DNA of 64,000 nucleotides. It comes from CP2-2F sp034432555. Lineage in GTDB: Bacteria; Chloroflexota; Anaerolineae; Aggregatilineales; UBA2796. Positions 7,779-15,667 of the stretch are shown here, in pieces (position 1 is the stretch's first letter; every line of letters starts with the position of its first letter). The notes beneath the pieces were generated by a model. That model saw only the letters and a list, made by a program, of their open reading frames with translations. It was not told the DNA's origin and ran no database searches. The translations under genes were made by a program, and so were the position numbers. The stretch lies in assembly GCA_034432555.1 (NCBI GenBank), contig DAOUBW010000046.1, positions 11,794 to 75,793 of the forward strand, in the 5' to 3' direction.

Positions 7779-8582
7779 TTAGGCGGCGCGTGCGCGCTGC
7801 GTCACCAAATCTGCCAGTGCGTCCAGCGTTTCACGGCTGTTGGCAGGCGTCATCTCGACGGTATCGCCTTCAATCCGCACTAGCCAAAAGCCGTTTGCCG
7901 TTGCCAGAACAATTAGCATATCGGCGTCTACATTGCCATCTGCCCGCGGATAGATCATCGAGACCACCATACGGCGGGAAGGCTGCGTGACAGCGGCGGT
8001 CACTTCCGCAGGCGCACCCATGCTCGCCAATTCCTGCGCGAGCGCGGCTTGCTCACCCGCCCGATTCTGCTCTGTGATGCGCTCCCAAACATTCAAGGGC
8101 ATGGTTGTACCTTCGCTGGCAGGTTTTGCGGTCGCATTTGGATCAATACCCATCAACTGCGCCAACATAACCGTCATCGCAAGCCCATCTGGCACGGTCT
8201 GGAAGCGCTGCACACGCGGCAGGAATGCGCTGTGATAAACCGTGATGCCAGGCGCGATATAGAACCAGTGCTGCCCAACCTGATTCTGCTCGTTGACGGC
8301 AGTCAGTGAGAGCGCCGCGCCAAAGAGCGCACCGGCACCTACAATTGCCATGGCGCCATCTTCAATGGCAACCGTGCCTTCAGGCGTCAGGGCTGCCAAG
8401 CCACGCGCCAGCAGCACACTTTGCAAGATCGCCTCGGTGTTGGCGTCAATGGTCACTTCTGGCACAAAGCCGGGCAGGCGCGGCGCGCCAAGCTGGCGTA
8501 GGATCATCGCCACTTCATAATCGCTCAGATCGAGCAGCATGGCTGGCACGCTCTCTTGTGGGACGCTTGTTGGGTTCGTCAT
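7779..8582 (-). CDS. EspG-like protein, possible type VII secretion chaperone
   Basis: 267 residues, no signal peptide or membrane segment. The layout of an N-terminal helix region, a mixed alpha/beta core, and a final strand-helix unit (GFWLVRIEGDTVEMTP then a Leu/Ala helix) resembles ESX-secretion-associated EspG-type proteins. These bind WXG100/PE-PPE substrates in the cytoplasm. The next upstream gene encodes a WXG100 protein, which supports the idea. The similarity is judged by eye and no catalytic motif exists; an unrelated Chloroflexota family remains possible. Confidence 0.4.
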   Translation of the reverse strand: MTNPTSVPQESVPAMLLDLSDYEVAMILRQLGAPRLPGFVPEVTIDANTEAILQSVLLARGLAALTPEGTVAIEDGAMAIVGAGALFGAALSLTAVNEQNQVGQHWFYIAPGITVYHSAFLPRVQRFQTVPDGLAMTVMLAQLMGIDPNATAKPASEGTTMPLNVWERITEQNRAGEQAALAQELASMGAPAEVTAAVTQPSRRMVVSMIYPRADGNVDADMLIVLATANGFWLVRIEGDTVEMTPANSRETLDALADLVTQRARAA

Positions 8583-8713
8583 AGGGTTTCACTCCGTTTT
8601 CGCTTATGTATTCAGGATTAGAGGGCATTGGCAAGCTTTCGGCGCGGTCTCGCCCTCTCAGGTTTATCCGATTTTTCGCTGCCAACAGGCAGCAAGGGAC
8701 CTCGACAGTACTC

Positions 8714-9820
8714 TTAGAAGATCGATTTGAAGAAGCCGCCCACCGCGTTAGCCGCACCGCTCGCCAGACCACCGATGGCATCACCCGCCCGCGACGCCAA
8801 GCCCGCGCCAGTATGCCACGCCAGAGTACCGCCTTCCACGAGGGTGCCGCCGACCCCGCCAACCACAAACCGCCCCAGCTCTGTGCCAACCCCGCCAACT
8901 GCGCCCAAAAAGTCGCCGTTTTGGAAGCCGCCGCGCACTGCGCCGACAATGCCATCAATGCGGTTATCAATGCTCAGGTTGTCCAGCGCCGTGCCAAAGC
9001 GTCCCGCCGTTTGGCGGATGCTCTCGGCACGCGCCAAATTGTTGTTCGAGAGCCAATCTGCGTTGTTCGCGGCGCCTTGTGCGGCTGCCTGACCAACGAT
9101 CTGGATGCCTGCATCTGCTAGCAGAATGCCGCGCCCAACAGGATGCAGCCCAATTAGCCCTTGAATACCACCGCTCGTCAGTTGATCAAAGACTGCGTTG
9201 CCGTTGATAGGCGTGCCGTTAATGTAGGCAAAAGCAAGGTCTACGGCGCCACTGAGAAAGCCGCCGCCAAGCCCACCGAGTGCCTTTTTGAAGGCATCAC
9301 TGCCATGTTTAAGGAAATGTTCGGCTGCCTTGCCAACTGCCTCACCAACGCCGGTACCCAGCAGCTTATTCAGGGCTTTGACGAAGCCGTTACGGTTATC
9401 GGCACCGCCTGCGATCATATCCCGCATAAAGTTGGTGAAGCGTTCCGTAAGGCTGCCGCCGCTACCACCTGTGCCGACTGCGCCACCGCTGCCCGGAACG
9501 CCTTCGCCGCTGCCGCCGCCATTCATAAAGAGGGCGCCCGCCTCACGTTCGTGCTGCTCCATTGCCTGAGCAATGCGTGAGGTTGCGCTGCTGGCGTCGT
9601 CTAGTGCGCTGCGAAGGCGCTGCATAGCAGGCGAAACCTCGTTCTGCATCTCTGCATAGAATTGATTAGCGCCCTTGCCAAGCCAGCCACCGCGCTGTAA
9701 GCTCTCGATGCAGCGCCCAACGGTTTGAATCAGGCTGTTGGTCTCTTGTGCTTTTGAGGCAAAATGCTTAGCGATCTCACTCAGACTGCTGTAGTCTGCT
9801 TGAATTTTTGGTGCGCTCAA
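8714..9820 (-). CDS. WXG100-domain protein with Gly/Ala-rich C-terminal tail
   Basis: 368 residues. Residues 1-100 are a helical hairpin with the WXG turn (GGWLGKG, Trp46) and the heptad-like helices of WXG100/ESAT-6 proteins, followed by a Gly-Ser linker (about 101-125). The remaining 240 residues are rich in Gly and Ala, with several hydrophobic stretches (GGGFLSGAVDLAFAY, VVGGVGGTLVEGG). This is unlike the short classical WXG100 proteins and closer to LXG-type or pore-forming effectors. It is probably a substrate of type VII (ESX) secretion; no EccC-type ATPase lies nearby. Translation starts at TTG 9820, seven bases after AAGGAAG. Confidence 0.72.
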   Translation of the reverse strand: MSAPKIQADYSSLSEIAKHFASKAQETNSLIQTVGRCIESLQRGGWLGKGANQFYAEMQNEVSPAMQRLRSALDDASSATSRIAQAMEQHEREAGALFMNGGGSGEGVPGSGGAVGTGGSGGSLTERFTNFMRDMIAGGADNRNGFVKALNKLLGTGVGEAVGKAAEHFLKHGSDAFKKALGGLGGGFLSGAVDLAFAYINGTPINGNAVFDQLTSGGIQGLIGLHPVGRGILLADAGIQIVGQAAAQGAANNADWLSNNNLARAESIRQTAGRFGTALDNLSIDNRIDGIVGAVRGGFQNGDFLGAVGGVGTELGRFVVGGVGGTLVEGGTLAWHTGAGLASRAGDAIGGLASGAANAVGGFFKSIF

Positions 9821-9978
9821 AATGTACTTCCTTTCATGGATTTGACTATGAATTCTTTTCTTATTCTAAATCAATTTTTACTTCATTTAATAGCCTTCAA
9901 TGGTTCGGCACAGCCTGCTTTTACAACCTTTTTACAGGTTTGATTCAAGTCCTTATATAATTTGCTTGCTGAATGTAA

Positions 9979-10008
9979 AACGCCCTAGCCAATAATACGT
10001 AGGGCGTT
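9979..10008 (-). terminator. Intrinsic terminator after the lipoprotein/membrane protein pair
   Basis: A perfect 9-bp stem (AACGCCCTA/TAGGGCGTT) with a 12-base loop, followed on the minus strand by TTTTAC. It ends the 11710-10180 transcription unit. Confidence 0.6.
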
Positions 10009-10016
10009 GGGCGCAA

Positions 10017-10057
10017 CCCCTATCCCTAGCCCTTTCCCCGCAAGCAGGGAAAGGGGA
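10017..10057 (-). repeat. Dispersed intergenic repeat, copy 1
   Basis: Read on the minus strand this is CCCTTTCCCTGCTTGCGG then GGAAAGGGCTAGGGATAGGGG. It nearly matches 53585-53623 on the plus strand. The interior is an inverted repeat (CCCTTTCCC/GGGAAAGGG), and a GGGCGGGA block lies beside it. It looks like a REP- or MITE-type intergenic element. Confidence 0.6.
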
Positions 10058-10179
10058 TCAAAGATGGGCGGGAGAGGTGCTTTGCGCAAATCAGACCGCC
10101 CACACCCTTGATCTTCATGTGGGTATCTGCTCAAGGGCAAGGTTGAGAGGCAAGCCCGGCACAGGTTTTGAATTCACTT

Positions 10180-10596
10180 CTATTCGGCGCGGCTGCTCAG
10201 ACAGTGTGCGATCACAATCAACTGTGTGTTCACGCCGTCCTCCGCAAAACCGACGTTTTTCGCCACAGAGGTGATGTTGTAGTAGAACGAGAGTTCAGGG
10301 CTGCGGCTTAGCGCGTTCAGCTTTTCGCCGACTTGGCGGTTATACCAGGCATCAATCTCACGCGGGGCGCCCGGCACAAAGTAGGTTGTTACGCTCTGCC
10401 CCATCCCGTTCGCCGTCAGAAAGTTGTGGCGTTGCCGCGTGATGACTGACTCCGGGTGAACAGGCACACGCCAGCCAAGCGCCGAAACACAGACGCGATC
10501 TAAGGCGAGGATCGATGATCCCACGCAAAGAAATACCAAGAAGGCAATTAAAGTGCAGCCCATACCGCGGCGGCGGCGGTTCAGAATATCATCCAT
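10180..10596 (-). CDS. Small membrane-anchored protein of unknown function
   Basis: 138 residues. A basic N-terminus (NRRRRG) precedes one hydrophobic segment (about 12-34), giving a type II topology. The exposed part has no recognised domain; it contains the stretch GMGQSVTTYFVPG and ends with a strand-rich segment. It starts 31 bases after the stop of the lipoprotein gene and is followed by a terminator, so the two form an operon. Proximity to the WXG100 gene hints at a shared cell-envelope role, which is only inference. Confidence 0.65.
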   Translation of the reverse strand: MDDILNRRRRGMGCTLIAFLVFLCVGSSILALDRVCVSALGWRVPVHPESVITRQRHNFLTANGMGQSVTTYFVPGAPREIDAWYNRQVGEKLNALSRSPELSFYYNITSVAKNVGFAEDGVNTQLIVIAHCLSSRAE

Positions 10597-10627
10597 AGCT
10601 TTTGTACATCTTTCTTATCGGCAGCGC

Positions 10628-11710
10628 CTAGCGAACCACACTTTGCAGCACACCCTCTGCGATGCGCGTCGGCGTGCTGCCATCAGGCGCAATGCGCCAT
10701 GTTTGGTCGCCTTGGCTGCTTGAAACGCTGAAATAGATAGACTCTGCCTCTGCCCACAGCAAAGCAGAAATGCTTTGCCCAACCGCTAAGCGATGCAGCA
10801 CTTGCCGTTCGCTGCCATCGGCTGAGAGCAAACTTAACAGCGCGCCATTTTCCCCGTGTGAGGCAACCACTAAGCGGCTGCCATCCGGTGCGCTGGCGAT
10901 CAACGTATCACTGCCAGCTTCAGGTGTCAGGCGGATAGGCGTGGCAAGCTGAGTCAGGCGGTGCAGTGCTGCAATGCTGCGCCCACGCTGCGGATCATCC
11001 CGCACGGTCAAAAAGCCGCTGCTATCACCAAGCCAGCCGCTAAAGCCGCGCAGTGCATCTTCTGCAAGGGCAATCGGCTGCCCACCAAGCAGATTGAGCA
11101 AGTACCCAGCGCCGCTTTGTGCGCCGATTGCCTCAGTGTCTTCACTCAGCACGGCATAGAGCAGGTAAATGCCATTTGGCGAGAAAGCAAGCGCCGCGGC
11201 GCGCCCACCACGGATGCTCTCGCTCGGCAGCAGGGCGCGGCTTTGCCCATCGCTAACCCTGTAATAGTAAAGCGTATCCAGCGTGCCACGCAATCCGCCA
11301 AACAGCGGAAAATCATAAAAGGCAAAGCCGCTGGAGTCCGTTTGCCACGTCACAACGGGATTGATCAGCCCGCGCCCTTCGGCAATCTCTCGCATTTCGG
11401 GCGGCGTTTGCCCATAGTCAATCAAGAGCAAGTCGAAGGCACTGCCATTCGGTGCAAATGCCACACCATAGCGCCCGTTTGGCGCGCCGCGCACCCCAAA
11501 CTGTTCATCGGAGATGGGCAAGCTGCGTCCTTCAGGCAGCAGAGCAATACGTTGGTTGTTCTGCACCATGATCAGGCTGCCGCTGGGCAAGCGTGCGCCG
11601 GCGGCTAGGGCTGCTGAACGAGTCGGCGGCGGCGGCACTGGCGGTGCAGTGGGTGCGCTGGCGCAACCAATCAAGATGACAAGAACCAACACAGGCAAGA
11701 AACGGCGCAT
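10628..11710 (-). CDS. Lipoprotein with beta-propeller-like (TolB/WD40-type) repeats
   Basis: 360 residues. A signal peptide ends in a lipobox (LIGCAS, Cys at about 16), followed by a Pro-rich linker. The rest is a series of four-stranded units of the TolB/PD40 kind, with recurrent APNGRYGVAFAPNG, FSPNGIYLLYA, GDSSGFLTV and APDGSRLVVAS motifs. A surface-anchored beta-propeller is likely, perhaps a scaffold or ligand binder. No enzyme motif is seen. It leads the two-gene operon ending at the terminator at 9979-10008. Confidence 0.82.
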   Translation of the reverse strand: MRRFLPVLVLVILIGCASAPTAPPVPPPPTRSAALAAGARLPSGSLIMVQNNQRIALLPEGRSLPISDEQFGVRGAPNGRYGVAFAPNGSAFDLLLIDYGQTPPEMREIAEGRGLINPVVTWQTDSSGFAFYDFPLFGGLRGTLDTLYYYRVSDGQSRALLPSESIRGGRAAALAFSPNGIYLLYAVLSEDTEAIGAQSGAGYLLNLLGGQPIALAEDALRGFSGWLGDSSGFLTVRDDPQRGRSIAALHRLTQLATPIRLTPEAGSDTLIASAPDGSRLVVASHGENGALLSLLSADGSERQVLHRLAVGQSISALLWAEAESIYFSVSSSQGDQTWRIAPDGSTPTRIAEGVLQSVVR

Positions 11711-11742
11711 TTAGGCAACTCACTCTCTCGTATCGAGCATGA

Positions 11743-12348
11743 TCAGGCGGTGAAATCTCGCAGCAAAGCGGAGTCCGCTTCGGTGCAAGCCATTTGATCG
11801 GCAGGAAAGGCGACCAGCAAACTTTGGAGCGCTTCGGCGGGCGTCGTGTTATCCAGCCAGAGCGCGTATGCCTCAGGCGGCAGGATGACGGGCATTCGGT
11901 TGTGAACAGGCGCAACCAGTGCGTTGGGTGTGGTGGTGATGATCAGGAAGGCGGCTGTCTCGTCGCGCTGTTCCCAAATGCCCGCGAAGGCAAAGGGCGC
12001 CCCGCTGCTCAGGGCAAAGCGCATTGGTTGTTTGTGTTTGCCCTTTGCCTGCCATTCATAGAAGGCATCGGCAAGCACAAGGCAGCGCCGCCGTTGAAAG
12101 GCATTGCGGAAGGTCGGCTTTTCGGTAAGCGTTTCGGCACGGGCATTGATCAGGCGTGTGCTGGGCGACCAGCTTGGCACAAAGCCCCAGTTCAGCAGGT
12201 GAATGCAGCGGCTGCCATCATTGAGCAGGACGGGCAAGTTTTGGCTTGGTGCAGCGTTACGGCGTGGCTGCCATTCGGCGGGCAATTGAGCGTTGAAGTG
12301 CGTTGCAAGCTGTTCGGTTGGCGTGCTAACTGCATATCTTCCACACAT
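11743..12348 (-). CDS. yedK: SOS-response-associated peptidase (SRAP/YedK/HMCES)
   Basis: 201 residues beginning MCGRY; Cys2 becomes the N-terminal nucleophile that links covalently to abasic sites in single-stranded DNA. Other family landmarks are RRNAAPSQNLPV, INARAET (Asn/Arg/Glu pocket), FYEWQ and the catalytic His region VHNRMPVIL. It shields abasic sites during replication. The start at 12348 is chosen because Cys2 must follow Met; the longer frame from 12378 would bury it. A near-LexA box lies at 12362-12375. Confidence 0.94.
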   Translation of the reverse strand: MCGRYAVSTPTEQLATHFNAQLPAEWQPRRNAAPSQNLPVLLNDGSRCIHLLNWGFVPSWSPSTRLINARAETLTEKPTFRNAFQRRRCLVLADAFYEWQAKGKHKQPMRFALSSGAPFAFAGIWEQRDETAAFLIITTTPNALVAPVHNRMPVILPPEAYALWLDNTTPAEALQSLLVAFPADQMACTEADSALLRDFTA

Positions 12349-12361
12349 GCCGATTCCCTTT

Positions 12362-12375
12362 CGAACAAGTGTACT
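12362..12375. promoter_or_regulatory. Weak LexA-like box upstream of the SRAP gene
   Basis: CGAACAAGTGTACT matches the Gram-positive type consensus CGAACNNNNGTTCG at 8 of 10 fixed bases. It lies between a minus-strand TATAAT and the MCGRY start. SRAP genes are commonly SOS-linked. Confidence 0.3.
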
Positions 12376-12465
12376 CATTGCCCTATATTATAACCCATAT
12401 GCAGCCCTTTCAGGAGTGGTGCTTTTCCTTGTGGGCGTGGGGTAAAGGTTTCTCCAGCCACGCGC

Positions 12466-12471
12466 TATAAT
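12466..12471 (+). promoter_or_regulatory. -10 box of the fhs promoter
   Basis: TATAAT 57 bases before the chosen fhs start; the -35 region is not clear. Confidence 0.4.
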
Positions 12472-12528
12472 GAAGGTGGCACACAGGCTGTGCCGCACCT
12501 AAATGTATTCCAAAGGATCGGTTTCTCG

Positions 12529-14229
12529 ATGCTTTCTGATATTGCCATTGCCCAGCGCGCACACTTAAAACACATTCATGAGATCGCCGCACAAATGGGC
12601 TTAACACCTGATGATCTCGACCTCTACGGCAGCCCTTATGTCGCCAAGCTACGCCTTGAGTCGCTGCCGAAACTGAGCAGCCGTCCGAACGGGCGCTATA
12701 TTGATGTCACCGCCATTACGCCGACGCCGTTGGGTGAAGGTAAGACGACCACCACCGTTGGGCTAGGGCAAGCCATGCAGCACATTGGCAAGCGCGCCGT
12801 GATCACGCTGCGGCAGCCCTCACAAGGGCCCACCTTCGGCATCAAAGGTGGCGCGGCGGGCGGCGGCTACTCGCAAGTGGTGCCGATGGAAACCTTCAAC
12901 CTGCACCTGACCGGTGATATTCACGCCGTCAGCGCCGCCAACAACCTGCTGGCTGCCATGCTTGACAACAAACTGATGCGCGGCAATCCGCTGCGGATTG
13001 ACCCTGATAGCATTACGTGGAAGCGCGTAGTAGACATGAATGACCGCGCCCTGCGGCAGATCATTGTTGGGTTGGGCGGTCGAGTGGAAGGCGGCGTGCT
13101 GCGCGAGACAGGCTTTGATATTGCGGTTGCCAGCGAGGTGATGGCGATCCTCGCCCTGACCACTTCCCTAGAAGACATGCGCGCTCGCTTTGGGCGCATT
13201 GTGATCGGCTTCACCGAAGATAAGCAGCCCGTCACGGCTGAGCAGATCGGCGCGGCAGGTGCGATGACCGTGCTGATGAAAGAAGCGTTGCGCCCGAACC
13301 TGCTCCAAACGCTTGAAAACACGCCCGCCATCGTCCATGCCGGACCGTTTGCCAATATCGCGCACGGCAACAGCAGCATCCTTGCTGATCAGTTCGCCAT
13401 CAAGTGCGCTGATTATGTGATCACCGAAAGCGGCTTTGGCGCCGATATTGGCGCGGAAAAGTTCTTCAATATCAAATGCCGCTATAGCGGCTTGGTGCCT
13501 GATGCCGCCGTGCTGGTTGTCACGGTGCGCGCTTTGAAAGCACACAGCGGGCGCTACCGCATTGTGGCGGGCAAAGCGCTGCCGCCACAGATGCTGGAGC
13601 GTAATATCGCCGATGTCGAGGCAGGCGCGGCAAACCTGCTCAAGCAGATTGAGAACGTGCGCTTGCACGGCGTTACGCCAGTGGTGGCGATCAACGTCTT
13701 TGAGAGCGATCATCCCGACGAGATTGAGGCGATTCGGCGGATTGCGATGGAAGGCGGCGCGCTTGGTGCAGCCGTTTCGCGCCATTTCACCGATGGCGGA
13801 CGCGGCGCAATCGAATTGGCGGAAATGGTGGTGCAGGCAGCCGAAACGCCTAGCGAATTCCGCTTCCTCTACGATCTGGAGCAGCCCATCAAGGCGAAGA
13901 TCGAAGCAATCGCCACCAAAATCTATGGCGCGGATGGCGTCAGCTTTGAGCCGCAAGCGGAAAAGCAAATCGCTCTGTACGAGCGTGCAGGGCTGGGCAA
14001 CTTGCCGATCTGTATGGCGAAAACACACCTGAGCCTGAGCCATGATCCAACGCGGCGCGGCGCACCGAAAGGCTTCACGTTGCCCATCCGCGAGGTGCGC
14101 GCCAGCGTGGGTGCAGGCTTCATCTATCCGCTGTGTGGCGAAATGCGGACGATGCCCGGGCTTTCAGAGCATCCCGCTGCTGAGAAAGTGGATATTGATG
14201 GGGATGGGAATATTGTTGGTTTATTCTAA
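12529..14229 (+). CDS. fhs: Formate--tetrahydrofolate ligase
   Basis: A 566-residue Fhs, ATP-dependent formation of 10-formyl-THF from formate, used in one-carbon metabolism and in the methyl branch of the Wood-Ljungdahl route. The P-loop TPLGEGKTTTT lies at residues 65-76, followed by LRQPSQGPTFGIKGGAAGGGYSQV-type family blocks and the GFGADIGAEKFFNIKCR region. Length is normal for the monofunctional enzyme. I take the ATG at 12529 (AAGGA upstream) rather than the frame start at 12490. With NifJ and a hydrogenase in the same window it fits an anaerobic or facultative lifestyle. Confidence 0.96.
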   Translation: MLSDIAIAQRAHLKHIHEIAAQMGLTPDDLDLYGSPYVAKLRLESLPKLSSRPNGRYIDVTAITPTPLGEGKTTTTVGLGQAMQHIGKRAVITLRQPSQGPTFGIKGGAAGGGYSQVVPMETFNLHLTGDIHAVSAANNLLAAMLDNKLMRGNPLRIDPDSITWKRVVDMNDRALRQIIVGLGGRVEGGVLRETGFDIAVASEVMAILALTTSLEDMRARFGRIVIGFTEDKQPVTAEQIGAAGAMTVLMKEALRPNLLQTLENTPAIVHAGPFANIAHGNSSILADQFAIKCADYVITESGFGADIGAEKFFNIKCRYSGLVPDAAVLVVTVRALKAHSGRYRIVAGKALPPQMLERNIADVEAGAANLLKQIENVRLHGVTPVVAINVFESDHPDEIEAIRRIAMEGGALGAAVSRHFTDGGRGAIELAEMVVQAAETPSEFRFLYDLEQPIKAKIEAIATKIYGADGVSFEPQAEKQIALYERAGLGNLPICMAKTHLSLSHDPTRRGAPKGFTLPIREVRASVGAGFIYPLCGEMRTMPGLSEHPAAEKVDIDGDGNIVGLF

Positions 14230-14242
14230 CCAAACGCACCCT

Positions 14243-14270
14243 TGTGAGGCGGGAGGTTTTCTGCCTCACA
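14243..14270 (+). terminator. Hairpin after fhs, probable terminator
   Basis: An 8-bp perfect stem (TGTGAGGC/GCCTCACA) with a 12-base loop, 14 bases after the stop. It lacks a clear T tract, so termination may be partial. Confidence 0.4.
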
Positions 14271-14382
14271 GATACACTTGAATTTCCAAGAAAACATTTA
14301 CACACCGTCCCTTATTGACCCTTTATGAACTCTAGAAAACATGCTACCATTTTAGATAACGAAAATTGCCCAAACTAGGTGC

Positions 14383-14412
14383 TTGACAAGGAGAGGAGGC
14401 GTATGTTAGACT
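14383..14412 (+). promoter_or_regulatory. Promoter of the HTH gene
   Basis: A consensus TTGACA (14383-14388), an 18-base spacer, then TAGACT. It is followed by GGGAGG and the ATG at 14437. It should drive transcription to the strong terminator at 15115-15155. Confidence 0.6.
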
Positions 14413-14436
14413 GTGAACACTTGGGAGGCACGGGCT

Positions 14437-14658
14437 ATGGTGCGTAGCGAAACTCGCAAACAACCCATTGACCCACAAGCCATCTATAGTAGACAAGAAG
14501 CAGCTGAAGCGCTCGGAGTGAGCCTCAGCACACTCAAAAAGCTGATCAGCGCGGGACATCTGCGCGTCAGCCAGCCGGAAGGCGTTCGGCGTATTTTCAT
14601 CAAGGGCGAGAGTATTCTCGCAATGCTTGACCAGACCGTTTTAGAAAGGCGTGCTTAG
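14437..14658 (+). CDS. Excisionase-type helix-turn-helix DNA-binding protein
   Basis: 73 residues with a MerR/excisionase HTH: YSRQEAAEALGVSLSTLKKLISAGHLR is the helix-turn-helix, followed by the wing PEGVRRIFIKGESI. Such proteins act as recombination directionality factors or small repressors. GGGAGG lies nine bases before the ATG and a good promoter is just upstream. No integrase or recombinase is nearby. It begins an unusual 1.8-kb stretch of small ORFs and structured sequence, so it could be the remnant control gene of an integrated element or a regulator of the RNA behind it. Confidence 0.8.
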   Translation: MVRSETRKQPIDPQAIYSRQEAAEALGVSLSTLKKLISAGHLRVSQPEGVRRIFIKGESILAMLDQTVLERRA

Positions 14659-14659
14659 C

Positions 14660-15055
14660 ATGGTTAGCCAAATGGTGAGAGGAATTGCAATCGGGAAGAT
14701 GAGCGCATCTGCGTTCGTCGTCCGTGCGCGCCTCGCCGCCATCGAGGGCGCCGCCGCTAAGCCTCTCAGCGGTTTTACGAAGGCACAGGGTTCCCCACTG
14801 CCACGTTTGGCAGGGTTGCTCGGCGGAAAGTCTGCCACAAGCAACGGTGCAGGGCTGACAGATGCCTTGCCCAACTCACGGCGCAACGATCAGGATGATC
14901 CACGTGCCACGCAGTTCGTGAAACTAAACCGCGTTAACACGCAGCGAACGGGGAGTGGATACACCGCCAGCACTTGGCACGGAATGTATCCAATGCACAT
15001 TAAAAACGGTCGGTTCAACGTCTTGGGAACATGCCGAAGGAGGCTTATCGCGTAA
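14660..15055 (+). other. Atypical ORF or structured RNA, undecided
   Basis: An open frame of 131 codons begins one base after the HTH stop and has AAAGG upstream, so it could be translated. The predicted protein has no recognisable fold, and the codons (AGA, GGA, GGG, AGG) are unusual for this genome. The DNA contains several nested inverted repeats, including CTGCCA/TGGCAG around a 4-base loop, GTTGCT/AGCAAC enclosing GGCGGA/TCTGCC, and GGATACA/TGTATCC. A T8 terminator follows 60 bases later. I cannot choose between a fast-evolving protein and a long structured RNA. Confidence 0.35.
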
Positions 15056-15114
15056 CAAGCGCGACCTTCACGCGGAGTGTTCTTTACCCGCAACGCACCT
15101 TGAGCAAGCACGGG

Positions 15115-15155
15115 AGACGTAGAGCCGAAAAACAGAGGTTCTACGTCTTTTTTTT
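15115..15155 (+). terminator. Strong intrinsic terminator
   Basis: A 12-bp stem with one G-U pair (AGACGTAGAGCC/GGTTCTACGTCT), a 10-base loop and a run of eight T. It ends the unit that starts at 14383. Confidence 0.9.
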
Positions 15156-15186
15156 GTCTGTCGGTGCCATTGGGAGTGACCAGCTT

Positions 15187-15432
15187 ATGTTGAGCAATCG
15201 TCTGGACATTCGCGTCTACCAGACCTTGTTTACGGAAGATCGCTTCGCGTCCTTATTCAAAACAGTAGATCGCTTGCACGATGTGGTGAGCGAAGGCAAG
15301 CTCGAACAGGTTACGAACTTGTCTCCAGAGGAGGTGATTGGGTGGCTACAAGATATAGCTTACACAATCAACGAGACCATCAGAGAACTGCAACGCTCGG
15401 AAGCACCCGAAGAAGCAGATCAAGCGTGGTAG
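15187..15432 (+). CDS. Small helical protein of unknown function (81 aa)
   Basis: 81 residues, mostly predicted amphipathic helix, acidic (VSEGKLEQVTNLSPEEVIGWLQDIAYTINETIRELQ), with no Cys, signal or membrane segment. The ATG at 15187 follows GGGAG at 12 bases. The longer open frame reaching back to 15031 crosses the terminator and is rejected. The family is not recognised. It is the most protein-like ORF between the HTH gene and 16255. Confidence 0.6.
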   Translation: MLSNRLDIRVYQTLFTEDRFASLFKTVDRLHDVVSEGKLEQVTNLSPEEVIGWLQDIAYTINETIRELQRSEAPEEADQAW

Positions 15433-15494
15433 AAGCCTTTTTAGTGCGTTCAGTAATCAGTGTACGGTGCATATGTCCCATAACGGAGGGAACA

Positions 15495-15659
15495 ATGCAG
15501 TCTCAACAAACCAGTCGTAGTGATGACGTTTCAGGTGCGACGTATGGCAAGGATGCGCCAGCCCTGAGCGTGCGCGGTGGCAAAGTGTTCGCCATCTACC
15601 GCATGTCCAGCGCAAAAGCACATTTGCCAAGCCCTAAACGCTCACAGGGTACGCATTAG
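15495..15659 (+). CDS. Small basic ORF of unknown function (54 aa)
   Basis: A 54-codon ORF with a good GGAGGG five bases before its ATG. The product is basic and low in hydrophobic residues, and no family is recognised. The last nine codons and the stop lie inside the terminator hairpin that follows (15629-15664). It may be a short protein or a leader ORF whose translation influences the downstream hairpins. Confidence 0.4.
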   Translation: MQSQQTSRSDDVSGATYGKDAPALSVRGGKVFAIYRMSSAKAHLPSPKRSQGTH

Positions 15660-15667
15660 GGCTTTTC
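15629..15667 (+). terminator. Terminator overlapping the end of the 54-aa ORF
   Basis: A 9-bp stem (AAGCCCTAA/TTAGGGCTT) with an 18-base loop and a TTTTC tail. Its 3' arm overlaps the start of the next inverted repeat at 15661, so the two structures exclude each other. Confidence 0.6.

Larger units (their letters stand above)
9821..10179. other. Intergenic region, 359 bases, no gene
   Basis: The first 150 bases are AT-rich and probably carry the WXG100 promoter. A terminator lies at 9979-10008 and a repeat at about 10017-10079. No ORF with coding character is seen. Confidence 0.6.

Noticed and set aside
14810..14860. GGCGGAAAGTC resembling the P4 region of RNase P RNA
   Set aside because: The other RNase P conserved blocks are absent and the order does not fit.
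14641..14886. An 81-codon minus-strand frame opposite the atypical ORF
   Set aside because: No ribosome-binding site and no recognisable protein; likely a shadow frame.
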